Shown here: piece after piece, positions 24,998-33,670 of the stretch
How positions within the stretch are numbered: position 1 is the first letter of the stretch
Layout: each line of letters opens with the position of its first letter
Source: Nonomuraea sp. NEAU-A123
GTDB lineage: Bacteria > Actinomycetota > Actinomycetes > Streptosporangiales > Streptosporangiaceae
NCBI RefSeq assembly: GCF_018603905.1
Contig: NZ_JAHFZZ010000004.1
Span: 372,001-436,000, forward strand
Length of the DNA: 64,000 bases
Reading direction: 5' to 3'
Program-made: the position numbers and the translations under genes
Notes under the pieces: model-generated
Told to the model about the DNA's origin: nothing
Databases searched by the model: none
Seen by the model: the letters and a program-made list of their open reading frames with translations, nothing else

Positions 24998-25953
24998 ACG
25001 AGGGCCTCCTCGGTCGGCTCTTCCTCCGCGCGGTGCCCGGTCAGGGCCAGGAACACCTCGTCGAGGCTGGACTTACGCAGCGCCAGCTCGGAGGCGACGA
25101 TGCCGAGGTCGTCGAGGCGGCGGACGATGGCGGGCACCACCGCGGGGTCGCGTACCGAGGCCGTGACCCTGCCGCCCGACAGGTCGGGCACCTCGTCGAG
25201 GACCTCGGTGACCACCTTGGCGACCAGGTCGAGCTGGTCCTCCCGGAGCGGCCGCACCTCCAGCACCTGCGCGCCGGTGGTGGCCTTGAGCTCGTCGGAC
25301 GTGCCCGACGCGATGACCTTGCCGTGGTCGAACACCACGATGTCGTCGGCCAGTTGGTCGGCTTCCTCCAGGTATTGGGTGGTCAGCAGCACGGTCACGC
25401 CGTCGGCCATCAGCCCGCGTACGACTCCCCACAGGTCGGTGCGGCTGCGCGGGTCGAGACCGGTCGTCGGCTCGTCCAGGAACAGCACCTGCGGCCTGCC
25501 CACCAGGCTCGCCGCCAGGTCGAGCCGCCGGCGCATGCCGCCCGAGTAGGTCTTCGTGGCCCGGCCCCCGGCGTCGGCCAGGTCGAAGCGGCCGAGCAGC
25601 TCCTTCGCCCGCTCCCGCGCCGCACGCCTCGGTAAACCCAGCAGGCGGCCGATCATCATCAGGTTTTCGACACCGGTCAGCATCTCGTCGACCGCGGCGT
25701 ACTGTCCGGTCAGCCCGATCAGCGACCGCACCTGATGAGCCTGCCGCCGCACGTCGAACCCCAGCACCGTGGCCGTGCCCGAGTCGGGCGTGAGGAGGGT
25801 GGCCAGAATGCGGACGGCGGTCGTCTTGCCCGCCCCATTGGGGCCCAGCACGCCGAGCAGCCTGCCGGTCGGCACCGCGAGGGCCACCCCGTCGAGTGCC
25901 TTGGTCGCGCCGTAGTGCTTCACCAGGCCGTCTGCCTCAATCGCGTACTGCAT
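24994..25953 (-). CDS. DrrA-type ABC exporter ATP-binding protein
   Basis: A 319-residue ATPase. Walker A is GPNGAGKTT (about 37-45), signature YSGGMRRRLDLA, Walker B VLFLDEP, and the H-loop equivalent sits in VLLTTQYLEEADQLADDIVV with Gln in place of His, as in daunorubicin-resistance ATPases. The C-terminal 90 residues are the DrrA-specific DUF4162-like part. It powers the permease encoded downstream and is likely involved in export and self-resistance; the cargo is unknown. Confidence 0.93.
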   Translation of the reverse strand: MQYAIEADGLVKHYGATKALDGVALAVPTGRLLGVLGPNGAGKTTAVRILATLLTPDSGTATVLGFDVRRQAHQVRSLIGLTGQYAAVDEMLTGVENLMMIGRLLGLPRRAARERAKELLGRFDLADAGGRATKTYSGGMRRRLDLAASLVGRPQVLFLDEPTTGLDPRSRTDLWGVVRGLMADGVTVLLTTQYLEEADQLADDIVVFDHGKVIASGTSDELKATTGAQVLEVRPLREDQLDLVAKVVTEVLDEVPDLSGGRVTASVRDPAVVPAIVRRLDDLGIVASELALRKSSLDEVFLALTGHRAEEEPTEEALV

Positions 25954-26035
25954 GCCCCCACTGTGACCTACGGCACCGACACTTTTCCGATGGCATCCGG
26001 CGCCTCTGGGAGATCACTGGTGCGGACGGGAGTCA

Positions 26036-26041
26036 TAAGCT
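26036..26041 (+). promoter_or_regulatory. TANNNT -10 box of the PH-domain operon (leaderless)
   Basis: TAAGCT lies 6 bases before GTG 26048. Confidence 0.5.
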
Positions 26042-26047
26042 GGCCCT

Positions 26048-26569
26048 GTGACGACTTCTGGCCCGTTGCGTGATCCCGAACACCGTGTGTCGCCCAAGGC
26101 CGTCCGGCTCTGGCTGGCCGAGGCGTTGTTCGGGTTCGTGCTGCTGGTGGGCTGCTCGATCCTGGTCGCGCGCTGGGTCGGGGGGAGCGGGTGGTCGTGG
26201 GTGCCCGGCTGGTTCGCGGACGATCCGTGGCTGCTGCCCGTGGTGCTGGGGGTGCTGACGACGCCGTTCCTGATCGCTGAGCCGTTCGTGCGTTATGCCG
26301 TACATCGGTGGGAGTTGTCGGGCGATGTGGTCTACACCCGGTCGGGGTTCCTGACCCGGGAGTGGGTCTTCGTGCCGGTCAGCCGGATCCAGACGGTCGA
26401 CAAGGCGCAGGGGTGGGTCGAACGGCTGCTCGGGCTGGCGACGCTGGAGATCCGTACGGCGTCCCACGCGGGGTCGTCGACGATCAAGGGGCTGGACTAC
26501 GAGGTGGCGGCGGGGTTGGCGGAGGAGCTGGCGCGCCGGGCGGAAGAGCTCAGGGACGATGCCACATGA
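26048..26569 (+). CDS. Bacterial PH-domain membrane protein (YdbS-like)
   Basis: A 173-residue protein with two membrane segments (LFGFVLLVGCSILVARWVGG, LLPVVLGVLTTPFLIAEPFV) followed by a bPH2 domain: RYAVHRWELSGDVVYTRSGF, then VFVPVSRIQTVDKAQGWVER and LEIRTASHAG. It resembles YdbS, which works with YdbT in Bacillus in surface stress or antibiotic tolerance. The start is GTG 26048, supported by the TAAGCT box. It overlaps the next gene by 4 bases. Confidence 0.87.
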   Translation: MTTSGPLRDPEHRVSPKAVRLWLAEALFGFVLLVGCSILVARWVGGSGWSWVPGWFADDPWLLPVVLGVLTTPFLIAEPFVRYAVHRWELSGDVVYTRSGFLTREWVFVPVSRIQTVDKAQGWVERLLGLATLEIRTASHAGSSTIKGLDYEVAAGLAEELARRAEELRDDAT

Positions 26570-28221
26570 CCGAGCCTCCCTCCCACCCGCCCGCACCACC
26601 TGGCCCCGAGGGCTCGTCTCCCATCCCTGCGGGGCCGCCTCCGCTCCTTCCGCCCCCGGTGCCCGGGCGGGCGCCGTTGCGGCTGAGTCCCAAGGTGCTG
26701 CTCATCCAACCGGTGCGGATGATCCCGTCGCTGCTCCTCCCGCTCGTCGGGCTGCTGTTCGTCGGCGGGTTCTCCGGCAAGTCGTACCTCTGGGCGGCGG
26801 TCGGGGTCGGCGTCACGTTCGCCATCGCCGTCGTCCGGTGGGCGATCTTCAGCTACGAGATCGTGAGCGACCGGCTGGAGATCAAGCGTTCCCTGATCAG
26901 CCGGTCGGTCCGTACCATCCCCCTGGAACGGGTACGCGGCGTGGACGTCTCCACCCCGCCCATGCACCGGCTGCTCGGCCTGGCTGTACTGAAGATCGAC
27001 ACGGGGGCGAGCGGCGACGCCGAGGAGGGCAAACTCGACGGCGTCACCCTGGAGGAGGCCGAACGCCTGAAGTCGGTCCTGCTCCGCCGCACCCGCGCGG
27101 CCCGAGCCGCCGCGCACTCTGCCACCGCTTCTGGCGAGACCATCTCCCCTTCCGCGTCTGACGGCGCCTCCCCCTCCGTCACCGCCGCGGGTCCGGCCGC
27201 CCCGCCGCGCGCTTCTGGGGTCGCGGCGGAGGCTGATCGGGAGATCATCAGCGTTCCGTGGACCTGGCTGCTGTACGGCCCGCTGTCCGGCGCGTACCTC
27301 CTGACCCCGTTCGCGCTGGCGGGGGGTGCCGTGGGGTTGGCGTTCCAGTGGGGGGACGACCTCGGCTTCGGCCGGGACGCCGCGCTGACCGTCGGGGAGT
27401 GGCTGTGGGAGCACCCCTATCTGCTGCTCGCGGTGGTGCTGCTGCTCGTGGTGGCGATGCCGGTGGTGGGCGGCGTGATGTACGCGGTGTTCAACTGGAA
27501 CTTCCGGCTCACCAGCCGCGACCGCTACCTGGTGGCGGAGCGCGGCCTGATCAACCGGCGCAGCGTGTCGCTGGAGGCCCGGCGCGTCCGCGGCTACGAG
27601 ATCGTCGAGGGGCTCGCCGAGCGCTGGGCGGGCGTCGCCCGCGTCTGGGCCATCGTGACGGGACTCGGCGACACGCAGACGCGCGGCCAACTCCTGCCGG
27701 ACGTCCCGCGCGCGGTCGCCTTCAAGGTCACCGGCGAAGCCATCGGCTCCTACCGGGCCGAACTCCGCCCCCACCCACCCATCGCGCGCAACCGCCGCCT
27801 CTTCCGCGCCATCGCCCCGTGGCTCCTCCCGGCCGCCGCCACCGCCCTGACGGCCCTGCTGACCGCCGAGGCGGCCTGGTGGATCGCGGCCGTGGTCGCC
27901 CTCCTCCTGGCGGGCACGGGGATCCCCCTCGGCCTCGACCGGTACAGGTCTCTGGGACACGGATACGACGGCGTACGCCTGGCGGTCCGCTCCGGCTCCC
28001 TCCGCCGGTCACAAGCCGTGGTCGAACGCCGCGCGGTGGTGGGCTGGCACCTCAGGCAGACCTGGTTCCAGCGGCGAGCCGGGGTGTACACGCTCACGGC
28101 CGGGGTGGGAGCCGGCAAGGGCGGCTACTCGGCGATCGACGTCTCCCAGTCCCAGGCGATCGGCTTCCCGGCCGAGGTGACGCCGGAGTGGCTGGCTCCG
28201 TTCATGGAGAAGGGGAAGTAG
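26566..28221 (+). CDS. Bacterial PH-domain membrane protein (YdbT-like)
   Basis: A 551-residue protein with a Pro-rich N-terminus, then repeated units of two membrane helices plus a bPH2 domain. The first unit has FSYEIVSDRLEIKRSLISRS and RTIPLERVRGVDVS. The second has NFRLTSRDRYLVAERGLINR and SLEARRVRGYEIVEG. A third partial unit is at the C-terminus (GVRLAVRSGSLRRSQAVVER). A Ser/Ala-rich linker lies near 185-225. With the preceding YdbS-like protein it forms a membrane complex of unclear function. ATG 26566 overlaps the upstream stop. Confidence 0.87.
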   Translation: MTEPPSHPPAPPGPEGSSPIPAGPPPLLPPPVPGRAPLRLSPKVLLIQPVRMIPSLLLPLVGLLFVGGFSGKSYLWAAVGVGVTFAIAVVRWAIFSYEIVSDRLEIKRSLISRSVRTIPLERVRGVDVSTPPMHRLLGLAVLKIDTGASGDAEEGKLDGVTLEEAERLKSVLLRRTRAARAAAHSATASGETISPSASDGASPSVTAAGPAAPPRASGVAAEADREIISVPWTWLLYGPLSGAYLLTPFALAGGAVGLAFQWGDDLGFGRDAALTVGEWLWEHPYLLLAVVLLLVVAMPVVGGVMYAVFNWNFRLTSRDRYLVAERGLINRRSVSLEARRVRGYEIVEGLAERWAGVARVWAIVTGLGDTQTRGQLLPDVPRAVAFKVTGEAIGSYRAELRPHPPIARNRRLFRAIAPWLLPAAATALTALLTAEAAWWIAAVVALLLAGTGIPLGLDRYRSLGHGYDGVRLAVRSGSLRRSQAVVERRAVVGWHLRQTWFQRRAGVYTLTAGVGAGKGGYSAIDVSQSQAIGFPAEVTPEWLAPFMEKGK

Positions 28222-28227
28222 GCGGGC

Positions 28228-28258
28228 GCACGTTCCGCACGTTCCGCACGTTCCGCAC
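28228..28258. repeat. 9-bp tandem repeat
   Basis: GCACGTTCC is repeated three times in a row plus GCAC, starting 6 bases after the stop of the PH-domain gene. The rest of 28222-28531 is noncoding on inspection. Confidence 0.8.
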
Positions 28259-28531
28259 TGCCGCTCTCGGCGGCTCGAGGCTGCCCACCGGGCCGTGAAG
28301 GCCCTGCCCGGTTTGAGACCACCAACGAGCCACCGGGCGTTGCGTACGGGCGGCGCTGGGGCGGTGTGTGCGGGTGGTCGGTCGTGTGCGATGACGCGTC
28401 CGGGCACCCGGCGTTGGTGTACGCGGCGTCGTTCGGCGAAGGCGTGTCCAGCCGTCAATGCGGAGCGGCGCGGTCAGGCGCCGGTACGGCGACGCCGGGG
28501 CCGGGCGGCGGTGTGGTCGGTGGCTGGTCGG

Positions 28532-31504
28532 TTAGTCCTGGCGGCGGGCGCCGAACATGATCTCGTCCCAGGTCGGTACCGAGGCGCGACGTCCCCTGGA
28601 ACCCTTGCGCGGCTGACGAGCCGCGGGGGCAGGCGGGGGAGAGGGCACCGGGACCGGGGGCTCCTCCTTGGGCGCAGGCTGTTCGGGCTTTGCGGTGCCG
28701 TCCTTGCTCGTCCTCGCGGCGGGCACGGCGGGCTCAGGCGCTGCCGGCTCAGCCTTGGCCGCCGCAGGCTCAGCCTTCGGCTCGGCCTTGGGCTCGGCCA
28801 CTGCGGCCGCAACCTTTGGCTCGACCTTTGGCTCGGCCGCCGCGGGTTCGGCCTTGGGAGCCGGTGCCGGGGTGGGCGCGGGTGTCGCGGAGTCGGCCTT
28901 GGGCTCGGGCTTCGTGGGCTGGGGCTTTGGCTGTGGCTTGGGCGCGGCCGCCGTGGGCGCGGCCGCCGTGGGCGCGGCTGCGGTGGGCGCGGTTGCCGAC
29001 TGAGACGTTGCCTCGGGCGCGGCCTTGGAGGGCTGCTTGGAGGCGTCCTGGTCGGTTGCCGTTGCGGGGGCGCTGGTGTCGGCCGCAGTCACCGCCTCGG
29101 GGGCGGGCGGTGTTGTGACGGTGTCCGTCTTTGCTGGGGTGTCGACCGCCGTGGCGGCTTCCTGCCCAGCGGCTCCCTGCGCCGGGGCTTCGGTCTTGCC
29201 TTCTGCGGTCGGGGACGTTTGCGGCGTGGCGGTGCTCTCCGTAGCGGCGCCATCGGACTGCGACTTGATAGCGGCGTCGCCGGACCGCGACTCGATGACG
29301 GCCCCGCCCGACTGCGGCTCAGCGACCGCCCCAACGCCCTTCGACTCGGTGAGAGTGCTGTTGGGCGGCGTCTCGGGGGCCGCACTGGTCGCCTGCGACT
29401 CGGCCGTGACCCCCGTGGCGGGCTGCGACTCGGCCGGGGGAGGTGTGGTCGGCTCCAGGACGGTAGTGGGCTCCGGAGTCTCGGAAGGGCGTGTGGTCTC
29501 CGCTGCCGGGGCGTCGGTGCGTGCCACTGTGGGCACGGCAGACGGCGAATCCGCAGCCGAGGACGCATCCGTGGCGGGCGCCGACTGCGCAGGGGTCTGC
29601 GCGGTGGGTGCGGGCGCCGAGTCTGCGACAACGGCGTCCGTAGCGGTGGCATCTGAGACGGCAGCCTTCGCGACGGTGGCGTCCGTGACGGCAGCCTTCG
29701 TGACAGAAGTGTCCGTAACGGCAGCGTCCGAGACGTTCGTAACGGAAGCGTCTGAGACGGCAGTGTCCGTGACGGCGGCGTCCGTTGCGGCGGTGTCCGA
29801 GACGGCAGCCTTCGTGACGGTGGCGTCCGTAACGGCAGCGTCCGTAGCGGTGGCGTCCGAGACGGCAGCCTTCGTGACGGTGGCGTCCGTAACGGTGGCG
29901 TCCGTGACGCGGGCGGTCGCCGTGGCGGGTTCTGCGATGGCCGGGGTCGTTGTGGCAGCGGCGTCAGGCGCCGGGGCCTGGGTTGCAGGGGCAGGCGGCG
30001 CGTAGTTCGCCGGCTCTGTAGCGCGGTCAGCCGCCGTAGGAGCGCTCGAAGCCGGGTCCTCAGCGACGGGCGCGTTGGTGGCCGGGCCCTGTGCGGCGCG
30101 GGTGCTGGTGGCTGAGCCCTGCGCAGCGGGCGCGTTGGCAGTTGGCGTCTCTACGACGGGTGCGCCGTAGGCCGGGCCATCCCCGGGGGTCGCGTCCGTT
30201 GCCGGGGGCAGCGTGAAAGAGTCCTCGGCCACAGGCACGGTGGCACGGCTGCCCGCAGGCGCGACATCACGAGTCGCCGGGGCGTAGATGGCCTCGCCGT
30301 CCCGGCCCGTCGGGCGGTCGGGAGTGCGGGGAGTGCCGTAGTCCGGGAGCCAGGGCGAAGGCTCGCCGTGACGTGCCGGAGGCTCGCCGGGGCGAGCGGT
30401 GCCCTGTGCGGGCGAGTCGGTGCGGTAGCCGGTCTCCTGTGCGGGCGACTGGGTACGGTGGTCGGTCTGCTGCGCAGGCGACTGGGTACGGTACCCCGTC
30501 TCCTGAGCGGACGGCTCAGCGCGGTAGCCGGTCTCCCGTGCCGCGGGGTCGGTGCGGTAGCCGGGCTCCCCAGTGGGCGGCTCCGAGCGGTAGTCCCTCG
30601 AGGGAGGGTCTGAGCGGTGGCCGGGCTCCCTGGTGGGGGGCTCAGTACGGTAGCCGGGGCCGGCAGGGTCGGTGGGGGCGCGGTCGAAAGGGGCCTCGCG
30701 GGCGGGGGTGAAGGGGGCCTCGCGGGACGGGGTGGACGGGGTACGGCTGTAGGACGGCTCCGTGCCCCTTGGCTGGTAGCCGACCGCCGGCTCCTGCGGC
30801 TCGGGCTCGTGCCGGATCATCGCGGGGAACGGCAGCGGGTCCGACGCGAGCGGTGGCACCGGCTGCAGCTTGGCCACGCGCGGCGTGAACGGCGTGACCG
30901 TGGTGTCCTCCACCACGGGGCTGGGGTCGAAGTCGGCGGCCGAGAGCCGCATCGACTCGTCGTCGTGCGGCGTGACGTGCCGCCTGCGCGGGTCGAACAG
31001 CCACTCCGCGTGCCTGGTGTGACCGTTCCAAACGTAACCGAGCTTGACGCGCCAAAGGCCGTCGTCGCGCTTGGCGGAGTCCCAGTCGATCTCGTCGGTG
31101 GGCACGCCGCGCCGGGTCAGCCGCTCGGCGACGAGCTCGCCGAGCGTCGGGCCGGCTGAAGATTCTCCGGGCATGCGTACGGACACGCGCTGCGCCTGTT
31201 GGGCCACGTACTCGCGCTCCTGGAGCACGGGGCCCTCGAACCAGCGAACACGTTCGACCGGGATGCCCGCTGTCGCGGCGATCTCCTCGGCCGTTTCTCC
31301 GGCACGAATGCGGGCCTGGATCTCCTTGGGGCGCAACGGACTCTCCACTTCGATCTCGTACTGGCCGAGACGGGAGAAGTTGCCGCGGACGGCAGCACGG
31401 AGCCGGTCGTCCACGGGAAGCGTGAACCGAGTACCTCGCCCTGCTGTCGCCAGCACGAGATAGGTACCGTCCTCACTTACCGCGACGAGTCGGAGCTCCT
31501 GCAT
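28532..31504 (-). CDS. sepH: Septation protein SepH, greatly extended
   Basis: A 990-residue protein. Residues 1 to about 235 are the DUF3071/SepH core: MQELRLVAVSEDGTYLVLAT, then YEIEVESPLRPKEIQARIRA, an HTH-like GETAEEIAATAGIPVERVRW and WDSAKRDDGLWRVKLGYVW. SepH binds and promotes assembly of FtsZ in actinobacterial cell division. The remaining 750 residues are low-complexity: Tyr/Arg/Pro repeats (about 300-430), a long Thr/Ala/Val/Asp array of VTDA(T/A)VTKAAVSDA type (about 530-620), then Ala/Pro/Lys-rich sequence and a final conserved-looking tail TWDEIMFGARRQD. The SepH proteins I know are near 340 residues. ATG 31504 has GAAGGGA upstream. Confidence 0.92.
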   Translation of the reverse strand: MQELRLVAVSEDGTYLVLATAGRGTRFTLPVDDRLRAAVRGNFSRLGQYEIEVESPLRPKEIQARIRAGETAEEIAATAGIPVERVRWFEGPVLQEREYVAQQAQRVSVRMPGESSAGPTLGELVAERLTRRGVPTDEIDWDSAKRDDGLWRVKLGYVWNGHTRHAEWLFDPRRRHVTPHDDESMRLSAADFDPSPVVEDTTVTPFTPRVAKLQPVPPLASDPLPFPAMIRHEPEPQEPAVGYQPRGTEPSYSRTPSTPSREAPFTPAREAPFDRAPTDPAGPGYRTEPPTREPGHRSDPPSRDYRSEPPTGEPGYRTDPAARETGYRAEPSAQETGYRTQSPAQQTDHRTQSPAQETGYRTDSPAQGTARPGEPPARHGEPSPWLPDYGTPRTPDRPTGRDGEAIYAPATRDVAPAGSRATVPVAEDSFTLPPATDATPGDGPAYGAPVVETPTANAPAAQGSATSTRAAQGPATNAPVAEDPASSAPTAADRATEPANYAPPAPATQAPAPDAAATTTPAIAEPATATARVTDATVTDATVTKAAVSDATATDAAVTDATVTKAAVSDTAATDAAVTDTAVSDASVTNVSDAAVTDTSVTKAAVTDATVAKAAVSDATATDAVVADSAPAPTAQTPAQSAPATDASSAADSPSAVPTVARTDAPAAETTRPSETPEPTTVLEPTTPPPAESQPATGVTAESQATSAAPETPPNSTLTESKGVGAVAEPQSGGAVIESRSGDAAIKSQSDGAATESTATPQTSPTAEGKTEAPAQGAAGQEAATAVDTPAKTDTVTTPPAPEAVTAADTSAPATATDQDASKQPSKAAPEATSQSATAPTAAAPTAAAPTAAAPKPQPKPQPTKPEPKADSATPAPTPAPAPKAEPAAAEPKVEPKVAAAVAEPKAEPKAEPAAAKAEPAAPEPAVPAARTSKDGTAKPEQPAPKEEPPVPVPSPPPAPAARQPRKGSRGRRASVPTWDEIMFGARRQD
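29640..29930 (-). repeat. Imperfect tandem repeats inside sepH
   Basis: Short units such as GACGGCAGCCTTCGTGACGG and GTGGCGTCCGTAACGG (plus-strand view) recur with small variations. They encode the Thr/Ala/Val/Asp array. The units are multiples of three bases, so the frame is kept. Confidence 0.75.
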
Positions 31505-31667
31505 GCGAGTCCCTTCGTCAGCGTGCTGCTCATTCTTCCCCCGGACCCTTGAGTCTCTCGCGTGTGCCGGTTGCCTGCCAGCACCGTACCCGGCATGTCC
31601 GAACATCGCCTTCATGGGATAGCCCAGTGGCGATGTGACGCCGGTCACATTTGTTGATTCCATCATC

Positions 31668-32708
31668 TCAGGGTCTGCCCGTACGCGAAGCCCTTGACGG
31701 ATTCTGGCGAATAGTGTCTCGCGTCGCCGTGCACTTCAGCCAAGACGCGAGAACGGATGGGTTGGCGTCCGGATGGAGCTCCAGGTAGCGGGCGGCGGCT
31801 CCGGCCAGGTATGGGGATCTGGTGGAGTACGTCTCGCCGGTGGGGGAGAGCCGGCACCCGCCGGTGTCGGCGGACGCGACGACGAAGACGCCGGACCGCG
31901 TCAGGCGGGCCATGGCGGTCCGCAGGGCCCGGGAGCGGGCGCCGTCGATCGAGAGATTGGCGACGGCGGGGCCATGGGCGTGTCGGCGCACCCAGTCGAG
32001 GCCGGCCAGGACGTCCGACAGGCTGCCGGAGCCGCCGCAGCCGAGCACCCGTACCGAGGCGATCCGGGCCCGCGGCGCCACGCCGTGTGACCGGCCGGCT
32101 ATGGCGCGCGCCACCCGCGTGCCGTGGCCGCCGCAGTCGTCGCCGGCACGTCCGGTGGCGTCGAAGGCCCGCCAGGCCCGATCTCCGAACCCGCCGGCCC
32201 TGCGGAGGCCGACCGTCGCGGTTCCCGGCTGCCCGTTGACGCCGCTGTCCACGATGTAGACCGTGACGCCTCTCCCGGTGCCGCGAGCGACGCGGGCCCG
32301 GTTGGGCCCGGTAGTCGACCTGGAGTGGATCTGGTGGGCGGGCCCAGTGATCAGCCAGGCGCGATCGGGCGCGGTGATCGGCATAGGGTGGATCTCGCGG
32401 TCGGGTTCGATCGCCAGGACCCGCGGGTCCGCGCGTAGCTCCGCCAGTTCGGTCGTGTTCACCCAGGTGGCGAAGCCGGGGATGGCCGCGGTGTAGAAGC
32501 GGCGCACCCGCCATCGCATCGCGCCGACCAGGTCACGGGCCGCGGCCCGGTTACGGGCGGTGACGATGTACGGGCGCGTAGGCTCGATGATCGGCGGCCG
32601 GAAGGTGAGGCCGGCGGCGGGCGGCATGGCGAGGGGAATCGCGGTGGTCACGGCCGTCGCCACGGCCGCGGCGAGGTACAGGGAGAGCAGGCCGATTCGT
32701 CGGGACAC
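31668..32708 (-). CDS. Degenerate S8 subtilisin-like protein
   Basis: A 346-residue secreted protein: signal peptide (about 1-32), an I9-like propeptide (IVTARNRAAARDLVGAM, about 48-105) and a subtilase domain. Asp154 (YIVDSG) and His195 (GGHGTRVA) of the triad are present. After FVVASADTGGCRLSPT the sequence jumps to TYSTRSPYLAGAAARYLELH. In active relatives about 45-50 residues lie between, the oxyanion Asn follows ASAG, and Ser sits in GTSMAAPH. Here Asn is Asp and only Ser295 remains, in YSTRSP. The C-terminal tail is also unusual. It is probably inactive, or a recently decayed gene. Confidence 0.8.
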   Translation of the reverse strand: MSRRIGLLSLYLAAAVATAVTTAIPLAMPPAAGLTFRPPIIEPTRPYIVTARNRAAARDLVGAMRWRVRRFYTAAIPGFATWVNTTELAELRADPRVLAIEPDREIHPMPITAPDRAWLITGPAHQIHSRSTTGPNRARVARGTGRGVTVYIVDSGVNGQPGTATVGLRRAGGFGDRAWRAFDATGRAGDDCGGHGTRVARAIAGRSHGVAPRARIASVRVLGCGGSGSLSDVLAGLDWVRRHAHGPAVANLSIDGARSRALRTAMARLTRSGVFVVASADTGGCRLSPTGETYSTRSPYLAGAAARYLELHPDANPSVLASWLKCTATRDTIRQNPSRASRTGRP

Positions 32709-32829
32709 GAGCGACGAGGGTGTCTGTCACACAAGTCACAGGAACAACAGGACACGCGCTCGCGTCTATTCACGAGAAAGCTCTTTACCGAATTACCGAA
32801 CACATGCGAGAAAGGACTGAACCGAGGGG

Positions 32830-33660
32830 ATGAGCGGCGAGCAGCGGAAGTTCGAGCTGAGCGTGCCGCAGATCGCGGGTAGTGCCCTGGCGGCCGTCAC
32901 AGCAGCGGTCGCAGCCTCCTACCTCGGCGTGGGGGGAACGGTGATCGGCGCGGCGCTGATGAGCGTGGCCAGTACGGTCGCCACCGCCGTCTACACGCAC
33001 TACCTGAAGCGCACGGGCGACAAGGTCAAGCAGCACACGGTGATCGCCTGGCGCGAGTACGGCTCGGAGCAGCCTCCACCGGAGCGACATGAGGGTCAGG
33101 GCGAGCTGGCGACGGCCGTACGCACGACGGTGCGGGAAGATGAGCAACGGCCGGGCGAGTCCACGCTGGTCATGGCGCCGATCGAGGTGCCGGCGCCGAG
33201 GCGCGTGCCGTGGGCGAAGACGGGGGTGGCCGCGGCGCTGGTGTTCGGGGTGAGCATGGGCGGCATCCTGGCCTACCAGACGATCGCTCAGACGACCGTG
33301 CACGACCAGCTCACCGGCGCCAAGCCGGCGACCGAACGCGAGCAGGCGCCCGCCAAGGAGAAGAAGCGTTCGGAGGAGCCCGCGCTCCAGCCTCGGACGA
33401 CGTTCTCCGGCGCCCCGGCGACACCCAGCGACACGCCGACCGGATCGCCGACGCCGACCGCCTCGCCGACCCGGACGTCCCAGAGCCCGACGCCGGCGCC
33501 CACCGACACGGGCAAGGAGACGGCCAAGAACACGGTGGAGCCGTCCACCCCGTCCACGACCACGACGGCCCAGGACCCCGGCGACCTGACCGAGGAGACG
33601 TCCGTGCCGACCGACCCGCCGCAGTCACCACCAGTGCAGGAAAACAAGGAGACGCAGTGA
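32830..33660 (+). CDS. Hypothetical membrane protein with Thr/Pro-rich tail
   Basis: A 276-residue protein. An N-terminal segment (AGSALAAVTAAVAASYLGVG, GTVIGAALMSVASTVATAVY) resembles a glycine-zipper hydrophobic region; another helix is at about 127-147 (TGVAAALVFGVSMGGILAY). The last 110 residues are Thr/Pro/Ser-rich (PTGSPTPTASPTRTSQSPTP) and probably cross the cell wall. The type is common in actinomycetes, function unknown. ATG 32830 is abutted by GAGGGG; AAGGA further upstream could serve as site. It converges on the oxidase gene with 10 bases between the ends. Confidence 0.75.
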   Translation: MSGEQRKFELSVPQIAGSALAAVTAAVAASYLGVGGTVIGAALMSVASTVATAVYTHYLKRTGDKVKQHTVIAWREYGSEQPPPERHEGQGELATAVRTTVREDEQRPGESTLVMAPIEVPAPRRVPWAKTGVAAALVFGVSMGGILAYQTIAQTTVHDQLTGAKPATEREQAPAKEKKRSEEPALQPRTTFSGAPATPSDTPTGSPTPTASPTRTSQSPTPAPTDTGKETAKNTVEPSTPSTTTTAQDPGDLTEETSVPTDPPQSPPVQENKETQ

Positions 33661-33670
33661 CGGGCGGCCC

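Noticed and set aside
28295..29656. Gly/Arg/Leu-rich plus-strand frame opposite sepH
   Set aside because: Low-complexity mirror of the Ala/Pro-rich SepH tail; no ribosome site or homology.
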